This document shows positions 31,774-40,752 of a DNA stretch of 64,000 bases, in pieces; position 1 is the first letter of the stretch, and every line of letters starts with the position of its first letter. The notes under the pieces are model-generated. The model had not been told where the DNA came from and made no database searches. It worked only from the letters and a program-made list of their open reading frames with translations. Where the stretch lies: the NCBI RefSeq assembly GCF_000177635.2, contig NC_014836.1, positions 787,501 to 851,500 of the forward strand. Direction: 5' to 3'. A program made the position numbers and the translations under genes. Origin of the DNA: Desulfurispirillum indicum S5 (lineage in GTDB: Bacteria; Chrysiogenota; Chrysiogenetes; Chrysiogenales; Chrysiogenaceae).

Positions 31774-33159
31774 TCAGGGAGTCCTGCCTTCGCGCAGCAG
31801 CAGCTCGCTTATGCTGCGCGCGTCCACAACGCAGTCGTTGACGGAGATACCACGGTATGAGTTACCGGTGAAGTACAGCCGAGGTGTGTGGCGACGCAGC
31901 TCTTCAATGTCACTGAGTATCTGGCTGTGGCCCATGTTATACTGGGGGATTCCGGCATCCCAGCGGAAGATTTTGCGGTAGATGGGCTCTGCGGCAATGC
32001 CCATGGTGATGCGGAGTTCGTCGCGCACCAGCTGCACCAGAGCATCGTCATCCAATAGCGCCAGCTCAGGCTGGCGGGCTCCGCCCACCATGCACTGGGT
32101 CAGGAAGGTGCCTGCCGGGGCGCGATGCTGGAAGATGGAACTGCTCCACAGGGAACCCAGCAGTTTGCGTCCTTCCCGTCCTGGCACCAGAAAGCCAAAG
32201 CCGTTGGTGTCCACGCCGGATAAGGAAGGCGTATCATAGGCCAGAGCCACAACGGAAATGGGGGACGATTGAATTGCCCTGAGCTTCCCGGCCAGCTCGG
32301 CGAAGCCGGAGTGCAGGATGTCGGCGCTGTCCCAGGCTGGCGTGGCGCATACGACGGCGTCAAAGGTCTCTTTACCGGCGGAAGTCCAGACTTCCCACTG
32401 ACTGTCCTGGGAGCAGGTGAGGTTGAGCACAGGGCAGTTGGTGCGGATGGTGGCTCCACACTGCTCCTGCAGGGCTTCTATCATTTCGTAAAGTCCACCC
32501 TTGAAGGAGGTCAGCAGTCCGGCGGGCCCTGCCGGGCCGGAGGATGTTTCACCCTGCTGCTTTTTCTCTTTCTTAATGGCAAAGAGGGCGCGGGTCAGGG
32601 AACCATACTGCCGCTCCATCTGGTAGATTCTCGGGAAGCAGGATCTGACGCTCATGTGCGCGGGGTTTCCGGCATAGACACCGCTGGCCATGGGGTCGAT
32701 CAGCCGCTCAAAGGCTTCGCGACCGAGCTTGCGGCAGCCGAATTCCTCCAGGGTCTCATCCTCAGCCCGTGGCTTGGGGGCAAAGTGCTCCAGGCACAGG
32801 CGCAGCTTGCCAAGGGGGCTCAGCAGCGGACTTGCCATGAACTTCAGCGGGTGAGCGTGGATTTCATTGAGCCTGGCGCTGGAATAGATAAAGCGGCGGG
32901 CGCTGTTGGCGTTGGCGGGAAGCAAGGTTGCGGTCAGTCCCAGCTCGTGGCTGAGCTGGACGATCTCCGGTCGACTGTCCAGGAAGCCGTTGGGCCCGGA
33001 CTCACAGGTGAACTCCCCGCGGGATGTCTGTATCTTTCCGCCGGTTCTGGGTGCGGCTTCGAAAACGGTAATCCTGGCATCCGGTGCACCCTGATGCAGG
33101 TAATAGGCGGTACCAAGGCCGCTGAGGCCGCCGCCGATAATGGCAATACGTTCAGTCAT
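31774..33159 (-). CDS. hemG: Protoporphyrinogen oxidase (HemY-type)
   Basis: A 461-residue flavoprotein oxidising protoporphyrinogen IX to protoporphyrin IX. The N-terminal FAD motif IAIIGGGLSGLGTAYYL is followed by EAAPRTGGKIQTS, the substrate-region block SGPNGFLDSRPE, DPMASGVYAGNP, and the C-terminal LYFTGNSYRGISVNDCVVDA. It overlaps hemH by 8 bases, giving the last two haem-synthesis steps in one operon. The symbol hemY is also in use for this oxygen-dependent family. Confidence 0.93.
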   Translation of the reverse strand: MTERIAIIGGGLSGLGTAYYLHQGAPDARITVFEAAPRTGGKIQTSRGEFTCESGPNGFLDSRPEIVQLSHELGLTATLLPANANSARRFIYSSARLNEIHAHPLKFMASPLLSPLGKLRLCLEHFAPKPRAEDETLEEFGCRKLGREAFERLIDPMASGVYAGNPAHMSVRSCFPRIYQMERQYGSLTRALFAIKKEKKQQGETSSGPAGPAGLLTSFKGGLYEMIEALQEQCGATIRTNCPVLNLTCSQDSQWEVWTSAGKETFDAVVCATPAWDSADILHSGFAELAGKLRAIQSSPISVVALAYDTPSLSGVDTNGFGFLVPGREGRKLLGSLWSSSIFQHRAPAGTFLTQCMVGGARQPELALLDDDALVQLVRDELRITMGIAAEPIYRKIFRWDAGIPQYNMGHSQILSDIEELRRHTPRLYFTGNSYRGISVNDCVVDARSISELLLREGRTP

Positions 33160-34105
33160 GGTTGAGCTCCCGGCTGATCATGTGGGCAATAGCGTGGGCG
33201 AACAGGTCAGAGTCATTCAGGCACTCGACGACAGCATACTCCTTGACGCCCACCACTCCGGCCAGTTCCCGGTGCTCCATCTCAAGTTCGTAAACGGTTT
33301 CAACATTGTCACAGGTGAAGCTGACGGGCACCACCAGCATGTTTTCATGCCCCTCATCCACCAGCTCGGGCAGGCGGTGGTCGATATCCGGCTCCAGCCA
33401 CTTGCCACGGGTGGCGCGGCTCTGGAAGACCACATCGTGGGCGTAGTCGGGGTAGAACTCCAGCAGCGCCTGAACCGTGCGGTAAATGTGGTCGCGATAG
33501 GGGTCGCCACTGCGGATAAGCTTTTCCGGCAGGGAGTGGGCGCAGAAGAGCAGCAGGGGCTTGTGCTGGCATTTCTGCAGCGCCTGATCGATTTTCTGAC
33601 GCATGGCAGCGATATAGAAACGCTCGTCAGGGTAGGATTCCACCAGGTGGGTTTGGACGCCCTGAATGTCCTGTGTCGCCTGCTGGAAGTCTTCCACGCT
33701 GCTGCCCGTGGTGGAGAGGCTGTAGTGGGGGTACATGCTGAAACCGATTATCCGCGAGCAGCCCTTTTCCACCAGCTGCTGTACCGTTGCCGGTGTGCGG
33801 GGCTCCAGATAACGCATGCCCGCAGCCACCATGGCCTCAATGCCCAGCTGTGCCAGCTCCTGTTCCACCTTGGGGGCGAGCTTTTCCGTGTGCTCCAGCA
33901 GGGGGCTCTTGCCGCCGATGAGCTCATAGTGGCTGATGGCCGTAGGCAGGCGACGGGATATGATGTAGCTGGCCAGGGCCTTGCGCACCAGGCCATTGCG
34001 TATTCCAAGGATGCGCGGGTCGTTAAAAAGGCCGGTCAGAAAAGGCAGTACCTGCTCCAGGGAAGACGGGCCTCCCATATTCAGCAGTACGACTCCTGTT
34101 TTCAT
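33152..34105 (-). CDS. hemH: Ferrochelatase
   Basis: A 317-residue enzyme that inserts Fe(II) into protoporphyrin IX. The start at 34105 follows GAGGAG and gives MKTGVVLLNMGGPSSLEQV, the family N terminus. The catalytic His is in LLLFCAHSLPEKL and the metal-side Glu in VSFTCDNVETVYELE. It follows glmS by 66 bases and overlaps hemG. Confidence 0.95.
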   Translation of the reverse strand: MKTGVVLLNMGGPSSLEQVLPFLTGLFNDPRILGIRNGLVRKALASYIISRRLPTAISHYELIGGKSPLLEHTEKLAPKVEQELAQLGIEAMVAAGMRYLEPRTPATVQQLVEKGCSRIIGFSMYPHYSLSTTGSSVEDFQQATQDIQGVQTHLVESYPDERFYIAAMRQKIDQALQKCQHKPLLLFCAHSLPEKLIRSGDPYRDHIYRTVQALLEFYPDYAHDVVFQSRATRGKWLEPDIDHRLPELVDEGHENMLVVPVSFTCDNVETVYELEMEHRELAGVVGVKEYAVVECLNDSDLFAHAIAHMISRELNHD

Positions 34106-34171
34106 GAAGTACTCCTCGCGAAAATTTTTTGATACCAGATGCGCCACCTTTAAGGGGAGGAACGCTCAGAG

Positions 34172-35980
34172 TTATTCCACCGTAACCGACTTCGCCAGGT
34201 TGCGGGGCTGGTCCACGTCGCAGCCCTTGTAGTCGGCGATATGGTAGGCCAGGAACTGCATGGGAATGGCATTGACAAGCGGGCTCAGCTCTTCGTCGAC
34301 TTCCGGGACCACGAAGTTCTCCACGGCTCCGCTGAGCTGGTTGTCCGGATTCGTGATGGCGATGACCAGTCCGTTGCGTGCCATGACCTCCTCTATATTG
34401 GAGATGGTCTTTTCGTAGACCTCTGACGCGGTGGCGACCACCACCACGGGCATTTCCTTGTCTATCAGGGCGATGGGCCCGTGTTTCATTTCACCGGCAG
34501 CGTATCCCTCGGCGTGGATATAGGATATCTCCTTGAGCTTCAGCGCGCCTTCCAGGGCGATAGGGAAGTTATAGGAGCGGCCGAGAAAAAGGAAGTCCTG
34601 GTGATTATGAAAGTTGCGGGCGAACTCAGTGTACCTTGGCTCGTCGCTCAACACCTGTTCCATCTGCTCGGGCAGCGCCTCGATGGCTTTAAATTTGCGT
34701 TTGATGTCCTTGGCTTTGAGATGGCCGCACTTCTGCCCCAGGAACAGTGCCAGCAGGTAGAGGGCTGCCAGTTGTGTGGTGAACGCCTTGGTGGAGGCGA
34801 CGCCGATTTCCGGCCCGGCGTTGGTGTAGAGGACGCCGTGGGATTCGCGGGCAATGGAGCTGTCCACCACATTGCAGATGCAGATGACCTTGGCGCCGAG
34901 TTGCTTCGCATCCTTTAGTGCCGCCAGGGTATCGGCGGTCTCGCCGCTTTGACTGACGGGAACGACCAGGGTTGTGGGGTTGATGATTTTCGGGCGATAG
35001 CGATACTCGCTGGCAATATCAACCTCGACGGGAATCGCGGCATATTTCTCAATATAGTATTTTCCGATCATGGCGGCGTGCCAGCTGGTTCCACAGGCGA
35101 CCAGCTGAATGCGCTCCACCGCGGCCAGGTCTCCATCGCTGAGGTGAATGTCACTGAGGAGTATTTCACCATCATCGTGCTTCCCCATGAGGGTGTCGCG
35201 AATGGCCCGTGGCTGCTCGTATATTTCCTTGAGCATAAAGTGCTTGTATCCACCTTTTTCCGCAGCGGATGGGCTCCAGGATACGGTTTTCACCGGCCGC
35301 TCAACCAGGACTCCGTTGTGATAAATCTGCACGGAGCCGGGAGTGACCAAAGCGATGTCTCCGTCTTCGAGGAACTGGAAATCGCGGGTGTGGGAGAGTA
35401 CAGCGGGAATATCGCTGGCGATAAAGTGCTCATCTGCGCCTGTACCGATGACCAGAGGCGACTCTTTTTTGACGCAGACGATGGACTGGGGCGTCATGGT
35501 GTCCATGGCCACAATGGAAAAAGCTCCCTTGAGCTGTTTCACCGCAGCCATGACGGCTTCCAGAAAGTCGCCCTGATAGTGTTTGCGGATAAGGTGAGCG
35601 ATGACTTCTGTGTCAGTCTGAGAGAGAAAGGTGTAGCCCTCTTTCTCCAGAGATGCCTTGAGTTTTTTGTGGTTTTCAATTATGCCATTATGGACCAGGT
35701 AAATGTTGTCGGACTGGTGGGGATGGGCATTGCTGACCGAAGGTTTTCCGTGGGTGGCCCAGCGGGTGTGGCCGATTCCCATGGAGCCGGGAAGGTGGCT
35801 GCTGGCCAGGAGTTTCTCCAGGTTCATCAGCTTGCCCTTTTCCTTGATGGTGGAACAGTTGCCGTCCTGCATGGTGGCGATACCGGCAGAGTCGTATCCG
35901 CGGTATTCCAGGCGCTTGAGTCCTTCCAGTATAATGGGCATGGCCGCCCGCGAGCCGGTATATCCGACGATTCCGCACAT
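34172..35980 (-). CDS. glmS: Glucosamine-fructose-6-phosphate aminotransferase (isomerizing)
   Basis: A 602-residue enzyme making glucosamine-6-phosphate for peptidoglycan and LPS. The start at 35980 follows AAAGAGG and places the nucleophile Cys at residue 2 (MCGIVGYTGSRAA). The glutaminase domain has GIGHTRWATHGKPS and HNGIIENH. Two SIS domains follow (VACGTSWHAAMIGKYY, VPVSQSGETADTLAAL, FLGRSYNFPIALEGALKLKE), and the C terminus is PRNLAKSVTVE. No glmS ribozyme is evident upstream. It heads the leftward cluster glmS-hemH-hemG-xseA-greA. Confidence 0.97.
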   Translation of the reverse strand: MCGIVGYTGSRAAMPIILEGLKRLEYRGYDSAGIATMQDGNCSTIKEKGKLMNLEKLLASSHLPGSMGIGHTRWATHGKPSVSNAHPHQSDNIYLVHNGIIENHKKLKASLEKEGYTFLSQTDTEVIAHLIRKHYQGDFLEAVMAAVKQLKGAFSIVAMDTMTPQSIVCVKKESPLVIGTGADEHFIASDIPAVLSHTRDFQFLEDGDIALVTPGSVQIYHNGVLVERPVKTVSWSPSAAEKGGYKHFMLKEIYEQPRAIRDTLMGKHDDGEILLSDIHLSDGDLAAVERIQLVACGTSWHAAMIGKYYIEKYAAIPVEVDIASEYRYRPKIINPTTLVVPVSQSGETADTLAALKDAKQLGAKVICICNVVDSSIARESHGVLYTNAGPEIGVASTKAFTTQLAALYLLALFLGQKCGHLKAKDIKRKFKAIEALPEQMEQVLSDEPRYTEFARNFHNHQDFLFLGRSYNFPIALEGALKLKEISYIHAEGYAAGEMKHGPIALIDKEMPVVVVATASEVYEKTISNIEEVMARNGLVIAITNPDNQLSGAVENFVVPEVDEELSPLVNAIPMQFLAYHIADYKGCDVDQPRNLAKSVTVE

Positions 35981-36011
35981 AGTGAACCTCTTTCTGGTCA
36001 GTCTGGTGCGG

Positions 36012-36040
36012 AGTATAGCATTACGGTGTCTTTTCAGGAA
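36012..36040 (-). promoter_or_regulatory. Candidate promoter of glmS
   Basis: On the minus strand TTCCTG (36035-36040) and a strong TATACT (36012-36017) are 17 bases apart, about 30 bases ahead of the glmS start. Confidence 0.5.
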
Positions 36041-36176
36041 CAGCAAATCTCGGGATGGTGGGTGCATGTGTCCGGAGCCGCTCCGGGACTCTGTTTGCAG
36101 GGAGGCGGGCGTGAGGAAGATTGTGTACAATGGACACTTCCAGTAGAAACCCGTTTTATTTCTTCGGGATTTCCTG

Positions 36177-36206
36177 TTGACAACGCAACGGTTTTCTGAG
36201 TAAATA
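36177..36206 (+). promoter_or_regulatory. Candidate promoter of the acetyl-CoA hydrolase gene
   Basis: TTGACA (36177-36182) and TAAATA (36201-36206), spacer 18, about 70 bases before the start at 36275. Confidence 0.55.
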
Positions 36207-36274
36207 ACGAGATATTTTCGGCTTCTTCGAGTACTTATTCGAAAATATAACTTATTTTATTTTAAGGAGGCACC

Positions 36275-37834
36275 ATGTCTGACCTGAAGTCAAGAGTGCG
36301 CGACGCGTCCCTTCATCACCTCTTCATGAAGCCCGAGGACACCATTCCCTTTTTCAAGCAAGCTGAAACCAAGCCCATGAACCTGGGTTGGTCCGGTTTT
36401 ACTCCCGTTGGCTACCCCAAGGTGGTCCCCATTGCCATAGCCGAGCACGTAGAACGCAACAACCTGCAGGGGAAGTGGAAATTCAACCTGTTTATCGGTG
36501 CTTCCGTTGGTGCTGAAACCGAAGATCGCTGGGCAACCCTTGACATCATCGACCGCCGCTGGCCCTACCAGACCGGGAAAAACCTGGGCAAAGCCATCAA
36601 CACCGGCAAGATCCGCATGGGTGACAAGCACCTCTCCATGTTCGCTCAGGACCTGAAGTACGGATTCTACACCAAGGATTCCGGTGGAAAGCTGGACGTG
36701 GCCATTATCGAAGCCTCCGGTATCACCGAAGAAGGTCATATCATCCTGGCCGGCTCCATCGGTGCCGCCCCTGAAATCATTGACATCGCGGAAAAGATTA
36801 TCGTCGAAGTCAACACTGGCCTGCCCTCTTTTGAAGGTATGCACGATATCCTGATGACGGACCTGCCCCCCTACCGCAAAATTCTGCCTATTACTGACGT
36901 GCGTCAGCGTTGCGGCACTCCCTATGTTCCCACTGACAAGAGCAAAATCATCGCCATTGTCGAGTCAAAAATGCCTGATAACGGCCGTGCCCTGAAGGGA
37001 ACCGATGAAGTTTCCCAGGCCATCGCCGATCATATCGTCGATTTCTTCCAGGCCGAAGTGAAGGCTGGACGTCTGCCCAAAAACCTGCTGCCCCTGCAGT
37101 CCGGCGTGGGTAATATCGCTAACGCCGTTGTCGGCGGCCTGACCGCTTCTCCCTTTGAAGACCTGGTGGTATTCACCGAGGTTCTCCAGGACACCTTCCT
37201 GCCCTTCCTGGACTCCGGCAAGTGCAAGTTCATCAACTGTACATCCCTGTCCCTTTCCAACGAAGGCTTCGCGGAGTGGTGGAGCAAGTACGACAAGTAC
37301 AAGGAAATGGTTCTGATGCGTCCACAGCAGATATCCAACAACCCCGAGCTCATCCGTCGCCTTGGCGTTATCGGCATGAACACGCCGGTTGAGTTTGATA
37401 TCTACGCCCACGCCAACTCCACCCTGGTGGGCGGAACCCGCATGATCAACGGTATCGGCGGTTCTGGTGATTTCGAGCGCAACGCGTATATCTCCATGAT
37501 GCACTGCCCCTCTGTGCGCCCATCCAAGACCGACGAGTTCGGTATCTCCGGCGTGGTGCCCAAAGTACCCCACGTTGACCACACTGAGCACGATATTGAC
37601 GTCCTGGTTACTGATCAGGGTCTGGCTGACCTGCGTGGGCTGGCTCCCAAGGATCGTGCCCGCGAGATCATCAACAAGTGTGCCCACCCCACGTACAAAG
37701 ACTACCTCATGGAGTACCTGGAGCGCGCCGAAAAAACCACGGGCTACCACCACGAGCCCCAGCTCCTCGACGAGTGCTACAACATGCACATCAGCCTGGA
37801 GAAAAACGGAACCATGCGCTTCTGGGAAAAGTAA
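36275..37834 (+). CDS. Acetyl-CoA hydrolase / succinyl-CoA:acetate CoA-transferase
   Basis: A 519-residue class I CoA-transferase-like enzyme. It moves CoA between acetate, succinate or similar acids, linking acetate metabolism to the TCA cycle. The GASVGAETEDRWA block, the catalytic Glu in VVFTEVLQDTFLPF (around residue 302) and the glycine-rich GGSGDFERNAY are visible. AAGGAGG precedes the start. Hydrolase versus transferase activity cannot be told from sequence alone; acnA a few kilobases away makes a TCA role plausible. Confidence 0.88.
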   Translation: MSDLKSRVRDASLHHLFMKPEDTIPFFKQAETKPMNLGWSGFTPVGYPKVVPIAIAEHVERNNLQGKWKFNLFIGASVGAETEDRWATLDIIDRRWPYQTGKNLGKAINTGKIRMGDKHLSMFAQDLKYGFYTKDSGGKLDVAIIEASGITEEGHIILAGSIGAAPEIIDIAEKIIVEVNTGLPSFEGMHDILMTDLPPYRKILPITDVRQRCGTPYVPTDKSKIIAIVESKMPDNGRALKGTDEVSQAIADHIVDFFQAEVKAGRLPKNLLPLQSGVGNIANAVVGGLTASPFEDLVVFTEVLQDTFLPFLDSGKCKFINCTSLSLSNEGFAEWWSKYDKYKEMVLMRPQQISNNPELIRRLGVIGMNTPVEFDIYAHANSTLVGGTRMINGIGGSGDFERNAYISMMHCPSVRPSKTDEFGISGVVPKVPHVDHTEHDIDVLVTDQGLADLRGLAPKDRAREIINKCAHPTYKDYLMEYLERAEKTTGYHHEPQLLDECYNMHISLEKNGTMRFWEK

Positions 37835-37857
37835 CTCCCGCTTTGAGAACACACGGC

Positions 37858-37884
37858 AAGCCCCACGAAAGTGGGGCTTTTTTT
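37858..37884 (+). terminator. Rho-independent terminator after the CoA-transferase gene
   Basis: AAGCCCCAC, loop GAAA, GTGGGGCTT, then TTTTT. Confidence 0.93.
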
Positions 37885-38007
37885 ATTGCATATCAGGCGT
37901 GATGTTTTCGATATGACATGGCAGCTGGATTTTCCGGGAAAAAAGAGGTAGAAAGGAGCGTTGCAGAAGCCATATCCGGGTTCGTATTTTTTTTGGTGAA
38001 GGTTTGC

Positions 38008-39177
38008 ATGTATCTGAATGGCCAGCAGAGTATCGGGAAGCGACAGCAGTTTTTCATAGAGTTTTTTGGGCGTCTGGACTGGCTGCTGATATTTTTTACG
38101 CTCTCCCTTTGCGCCTATGGGATCCTGATGATATACACGTCATCCTATGACGCCCTGAATCAGCAGCCATCGGCGATGTTCTACAAACAGCTCACCTGGA
38201 TCTGCATTGGTATTGTCGTCATGTTCGTCATGGCTTTTGTGGACTACCACTTCCTGGTGCGCTATGCCTATATCTGGTATTTGATCCTCCTGCTGATCCT
38301 CCTCTACGTTCTGATTCACGGCAGTGTTGGCATGGGTGCGCAGCGCTGGATACGCATTGGCGGGATTGGCATTCAGCCCAGTGAAATCGGCAAGCTGGTC
38401 ATCGTGTTTACCATGGCCAAATATTTCTCCGATCTGCGCAAGGTTGGCAATCTCGCCCTCTTTGACCTGTGGAAGCCATTTGCCCTGGTGCTGATCCCCT
38501 TTCTGATGATCGCCAATCAGCCTGACCTGGGCACTTCCCTGATGTTTATCATGCTCTTTGCCATCATGGTTTTTGTGGCGGGCATTAACCTGAAACTGCT
38601 TTCGGCGGTGTTTGTCTTTACTCTGGCATCTCTACCGGTTTTGTGGAGCGCCATGAAACCCTATCAGAAGCGGCGTGTCCTGACGTTTCTCAACCCCGAG
38701 TCAGATCCCCATGGTGCGGGGTATCACATCATCCAGTCAAAAATTGCCATTGGTTCCGGCGGAATCTGGGGTAAAGGTTTGCTGGAAGGAACCCAGAGTC
38801 AGCTGCGCTTTTTGCCGGAGCGTCATACGGATTTCATCGGCAGCGTTATGGCGGAGGAGCTTGGGATGGTGGGTATGCTCATCTTTTTCGCGCTCTTTTT
38901 TCTGCTGATCCTGCGAGCCTTTGAGATAGCCCAGAGCTCCAAGGATCGCGAGGGGACCTTCCTGGCGGTGGGCATTATCTCTATTCTGGTGCTGCATGCG
39001 TTTGTCAATCTGGGGATGATCATGGGACTGCTGCCGGTGGTGGGAGTTCCCCTGCCCTTTATCTCCTATGGAGGCTCCAGTATGGTTGCGGTGCTGGCAG
39101 GCATCGGCATTCTGTTGAATATCCGCATCAGGCGCTTACGCCTGAATGCGGAAAGTGAAAAGTCACTGTTGATTTAG
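38008..39177 (+). CDS. rodA: SEDS peptidoglycan polymerase RodA
   Basis: A 389-residue polytopic glycosyltransferase of the elongasome. The start at 38008 follows GGTGAAGG; an upstream in-frame start would add a poorly conserved tail. Signatures are the invariant aspartate block ANQPDLGTSLMFI and the C-terminal FLPERHTDFIGSVMAEELG and PFISYGGSSM. Similarity to FtsW is high; absence of a division cluster and the N-terminal layout favour RodA. It is convergent with the nitrilase gene. Confidence 0.88.
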   Translation: MYLNGQQSIGKRQQFFIEFFGRLDWLLIFFTLSLCAYGILMIYTSSYDALNQQPSAMFYKQLTWICIGIVVMFVMAFVDYHFLVRYAYIWYLILLLILLYVLIHGSVGMGAQRWIRIGGIGIQPSEIGKLVIVFTMAKYFSDLRKVGNLALFDLWKPFALVLIPFLMIANQPDLGTSLMFIMLFAIMVFVAGINLKLLSAVFVFTLASLPVLWSAMKPYQKRRVLTFLNPESDPHGAGYHIIQSKIAIGSGGIWGKGLLEGTQSQLRFLPERHTDFIGSVMAEELGMVGMLIFFALFFLLILRAFEIAQSSKDREGTFLAVGIISILVLHAFVNLGMIMGLLPVVGVPLPFISYGGSSMVAVLAGIGILLNIRIRRLRLNAESEKSLLI

Positions 39178-39234
39178 TTCAGTGAGCCCTTGTCTTCCAT
39201 GGTATGGCCAAGCTCTTCTTGTATCGCACTCTTT

Positions 39235-40005
39235 TTACTGGTAGAGCTCAGGCTTGCGATCCCGGAAAACGGGGATCATCTGGCGCACTTCGTCGGATTT
39301 GGCGGGGTCTACCAGGCATATCAGCAACTCTTCCTGCTCTCCTGAGCCTTCAGCCAGCACCTTGCCCCAAGGGTCAACCACCAGAGAATGTCCCGCGAAC
39401 TGCATCTTCTCGTGCAGGCGCCCCACATTATTGCAGCTGATGAAAAAAGCCTGGTTTTCAATGGCCCGAGCGATGCACAGGGTTCTGAAGTGATCCAGGC
39501 GCTCCATGGGCCACTGGCTCGGCAGAAATATCATGGCAGCCTTATCTACGGCCAGGGCGCGGAACATCTCGGGGAAGCGCAGGTCGTAGCAGATTCCCGC
39601 GCCATAGATGCCATTATCAGGGCTGTGTGCCAGGCCGCGGCTGTTGCCGCCGATCAGGTAGCGCTCCTCGCGCAGCAGGGTAAAGAGGTGAATCTTGTTG
39701 TATTCCAGCTCCTTGACCCCCCGGTTGTAGGAGCTCAGGTGATTATGGATGCCGGCCGGGGATTTTTTGAGCATGCTGCCGATGATGGTGCAGTTGTGTT
39801 GTCGGGAAAGTTCCGCGATCTGTTCCTCGATTTCGTCACACACCGGTGCCAGTTCCGCGAACTGTTTATTACAGAAGCCAGTGCTCCATAATTCAGGCAG
39901 CACATAGATCTGACAGTCGTTGGTGCGCAGGATGTGGCGCACCTTTTCCAGATTCTGAAAGGGTTCGGCTGTAACCACTTCCATCTGAAAGACACCAATT
40001 TTCAT
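39235..40005 (-). CDS. Carbon-nitrogen hydrolase (nitrilase/omega-amidase-like)
   Basis: A 256-residue nitrilase-superfamily enzyme with the complete Glu-Lys-Cys triad: Glu38 in VLPELW, Lys104 in EYNKIHLF and Cys139 in GAGICYDLRFPE. The DLRFPEMFR context resembles omega-amidase (Nit2) and related amide hydrolases. It starts one base after the stop of an acylpyruvase-like gene, so both may act on 2-oxoacid derivatives. Substrate unknown. Confidence 0.85.
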   Translation of the reverse strand: MKIGVFQMEVVTAEPFQNLEKVRHILRTNDCQIYVLPELWSTGFCNKQFAELAPVCDEIEEQIAELSRQHNCTIIGSMLKKSPAGIHNHLSSYNRGVKELEYNKIHLFTLLREERYLIGGNSRGLAHSPDNGIYGAGICYDLRFPEMFRALAVDKAAMIFLPSQWPMERLDHFRTLCIARAIENQAFFISCNNVGRLHEKMQFAGHSLVVDPWGKVLAEGSGEQEELLICLVDPAKSDEVRQMIPVFRDRKPELYQ

Positions 40006-40006
40006 A

Positions 40007-40666
40007 CTACGCCTCCTGGATGGTCAGTTGAAGATCCGCGACGCCTGCCACCGCAGCGTACACCAGGTCACCGGGCACCAGGGTGCCGACTCCGGCCGGG
40101 GTGCCGGTCAGAAGTACATCACCGGGATGCAGGGTAAAGTAGGTGCTGGCATGGGCCACCAGTTTCGCGATATCGTGAATCATCTGCTGTGTCGTCCCCT
40201 GCTGGCGGCGCTGGCCATTGACGTCCAGGATCAGTTCCAGGGGAAAGTGCGGGTTCACCTCTGCTGCGCTGACAAAAGGGGAGAGCGCGCAGGAACCATC
40301 GTAGGCCTTGGCCTTTTCCCAGGGAAGCCCAGCGGCCTTAAGTGCGCGCTGCACATCACGGGCTGTGAAATCAAGACCCACAGCATAGCCGTCAACCATG
40401 GCGAGGGCCTTATCCACGTGGACGCGTGAGCACTGGTGTCCGATTCGCACTGCCAGTTCCACTTCGTGCTGCAGGTCGTTGGTCCAGGCGGGTTTGGGTA
40501 CTGCAGCCCCCGCTGGTACCAGTGCGGAGTTTGGTTTCAGGAAGAAGACGGGTTCTTCGGGCACGCCATCTCCCATCTCTTTGGCATGCTCCAGGTAATT
40601 TTTGGCAACGCAGAGGATTTTTTGCGGGATGAATGAGCGTCCGTCTTTCCAGTGGGCCGATATCAT
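40007..40666 (-). CDS. Fumarylacetoacetate hydrolase-family protein (acylpyruvase/oxaloacetate decarboxylase-like)
   Basis: A 219-residue FAH-fold enzyme with strong AAAGGAG. Metal-site and fold motifs: CVAKNYLEHAKEM, FFLKPNSALV, LQHEVELAVRIG (Glu ligands), GYAVGLDFTARDVQ and DVLLTGTPAGVG. Size and sequence fit the FAHD1 group (acylpyruvate hydrolase or oxaloacetate decarboxylase). It is coupled to the nitrilase gene. Confidence 0.86.
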   Translation of the reverse strand: MISAHWKDGRSFIPQKILCVAKNYLEHAKEMGDGVPEEPVFFLKPNSALVPAGAAVPKPAWTNDLQHEVELAVRIGHQCSRVHVDKALAMVDGYAVGLDFTARDVQRALKAAGLPWEKAKAYDGSCALSPFVSAAEVNPHFPLELILDVNGQRRQQGTTQQMIHDIAKLVAHASTYFTLHPGDVLLTGTPAGVGTLVPGDLVYAAVAGVADLQLTIQEA

Positions 40667-40700
40667 AGAAACTCCTTTCGGATAAGTATTTCAGGAAATC

Positions 40701-40727
40701 GAAAAAGCCCCCCGAAGCCGGGGGGCT
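40701..40727 (-). terminator. Rho-independent terminator after acnA
   Basis: On the minus strand AGCCCCCC, a six-base loop, GGGGGGCT, then TTTTT. It separates acnA from the downstream acylpyruvase gene. Confidence 0.9.
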
Positions 40728-40752
40728 CAGATGTACATGCACCTGTTGAGGC

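Noticed and set aside
34106-36180. glmS ribozyme or riboswitch ahead of glmS
   Set aside because: The leader from 35981 to about 36012 is too short for the ribozyme and its conserved core was not seen.
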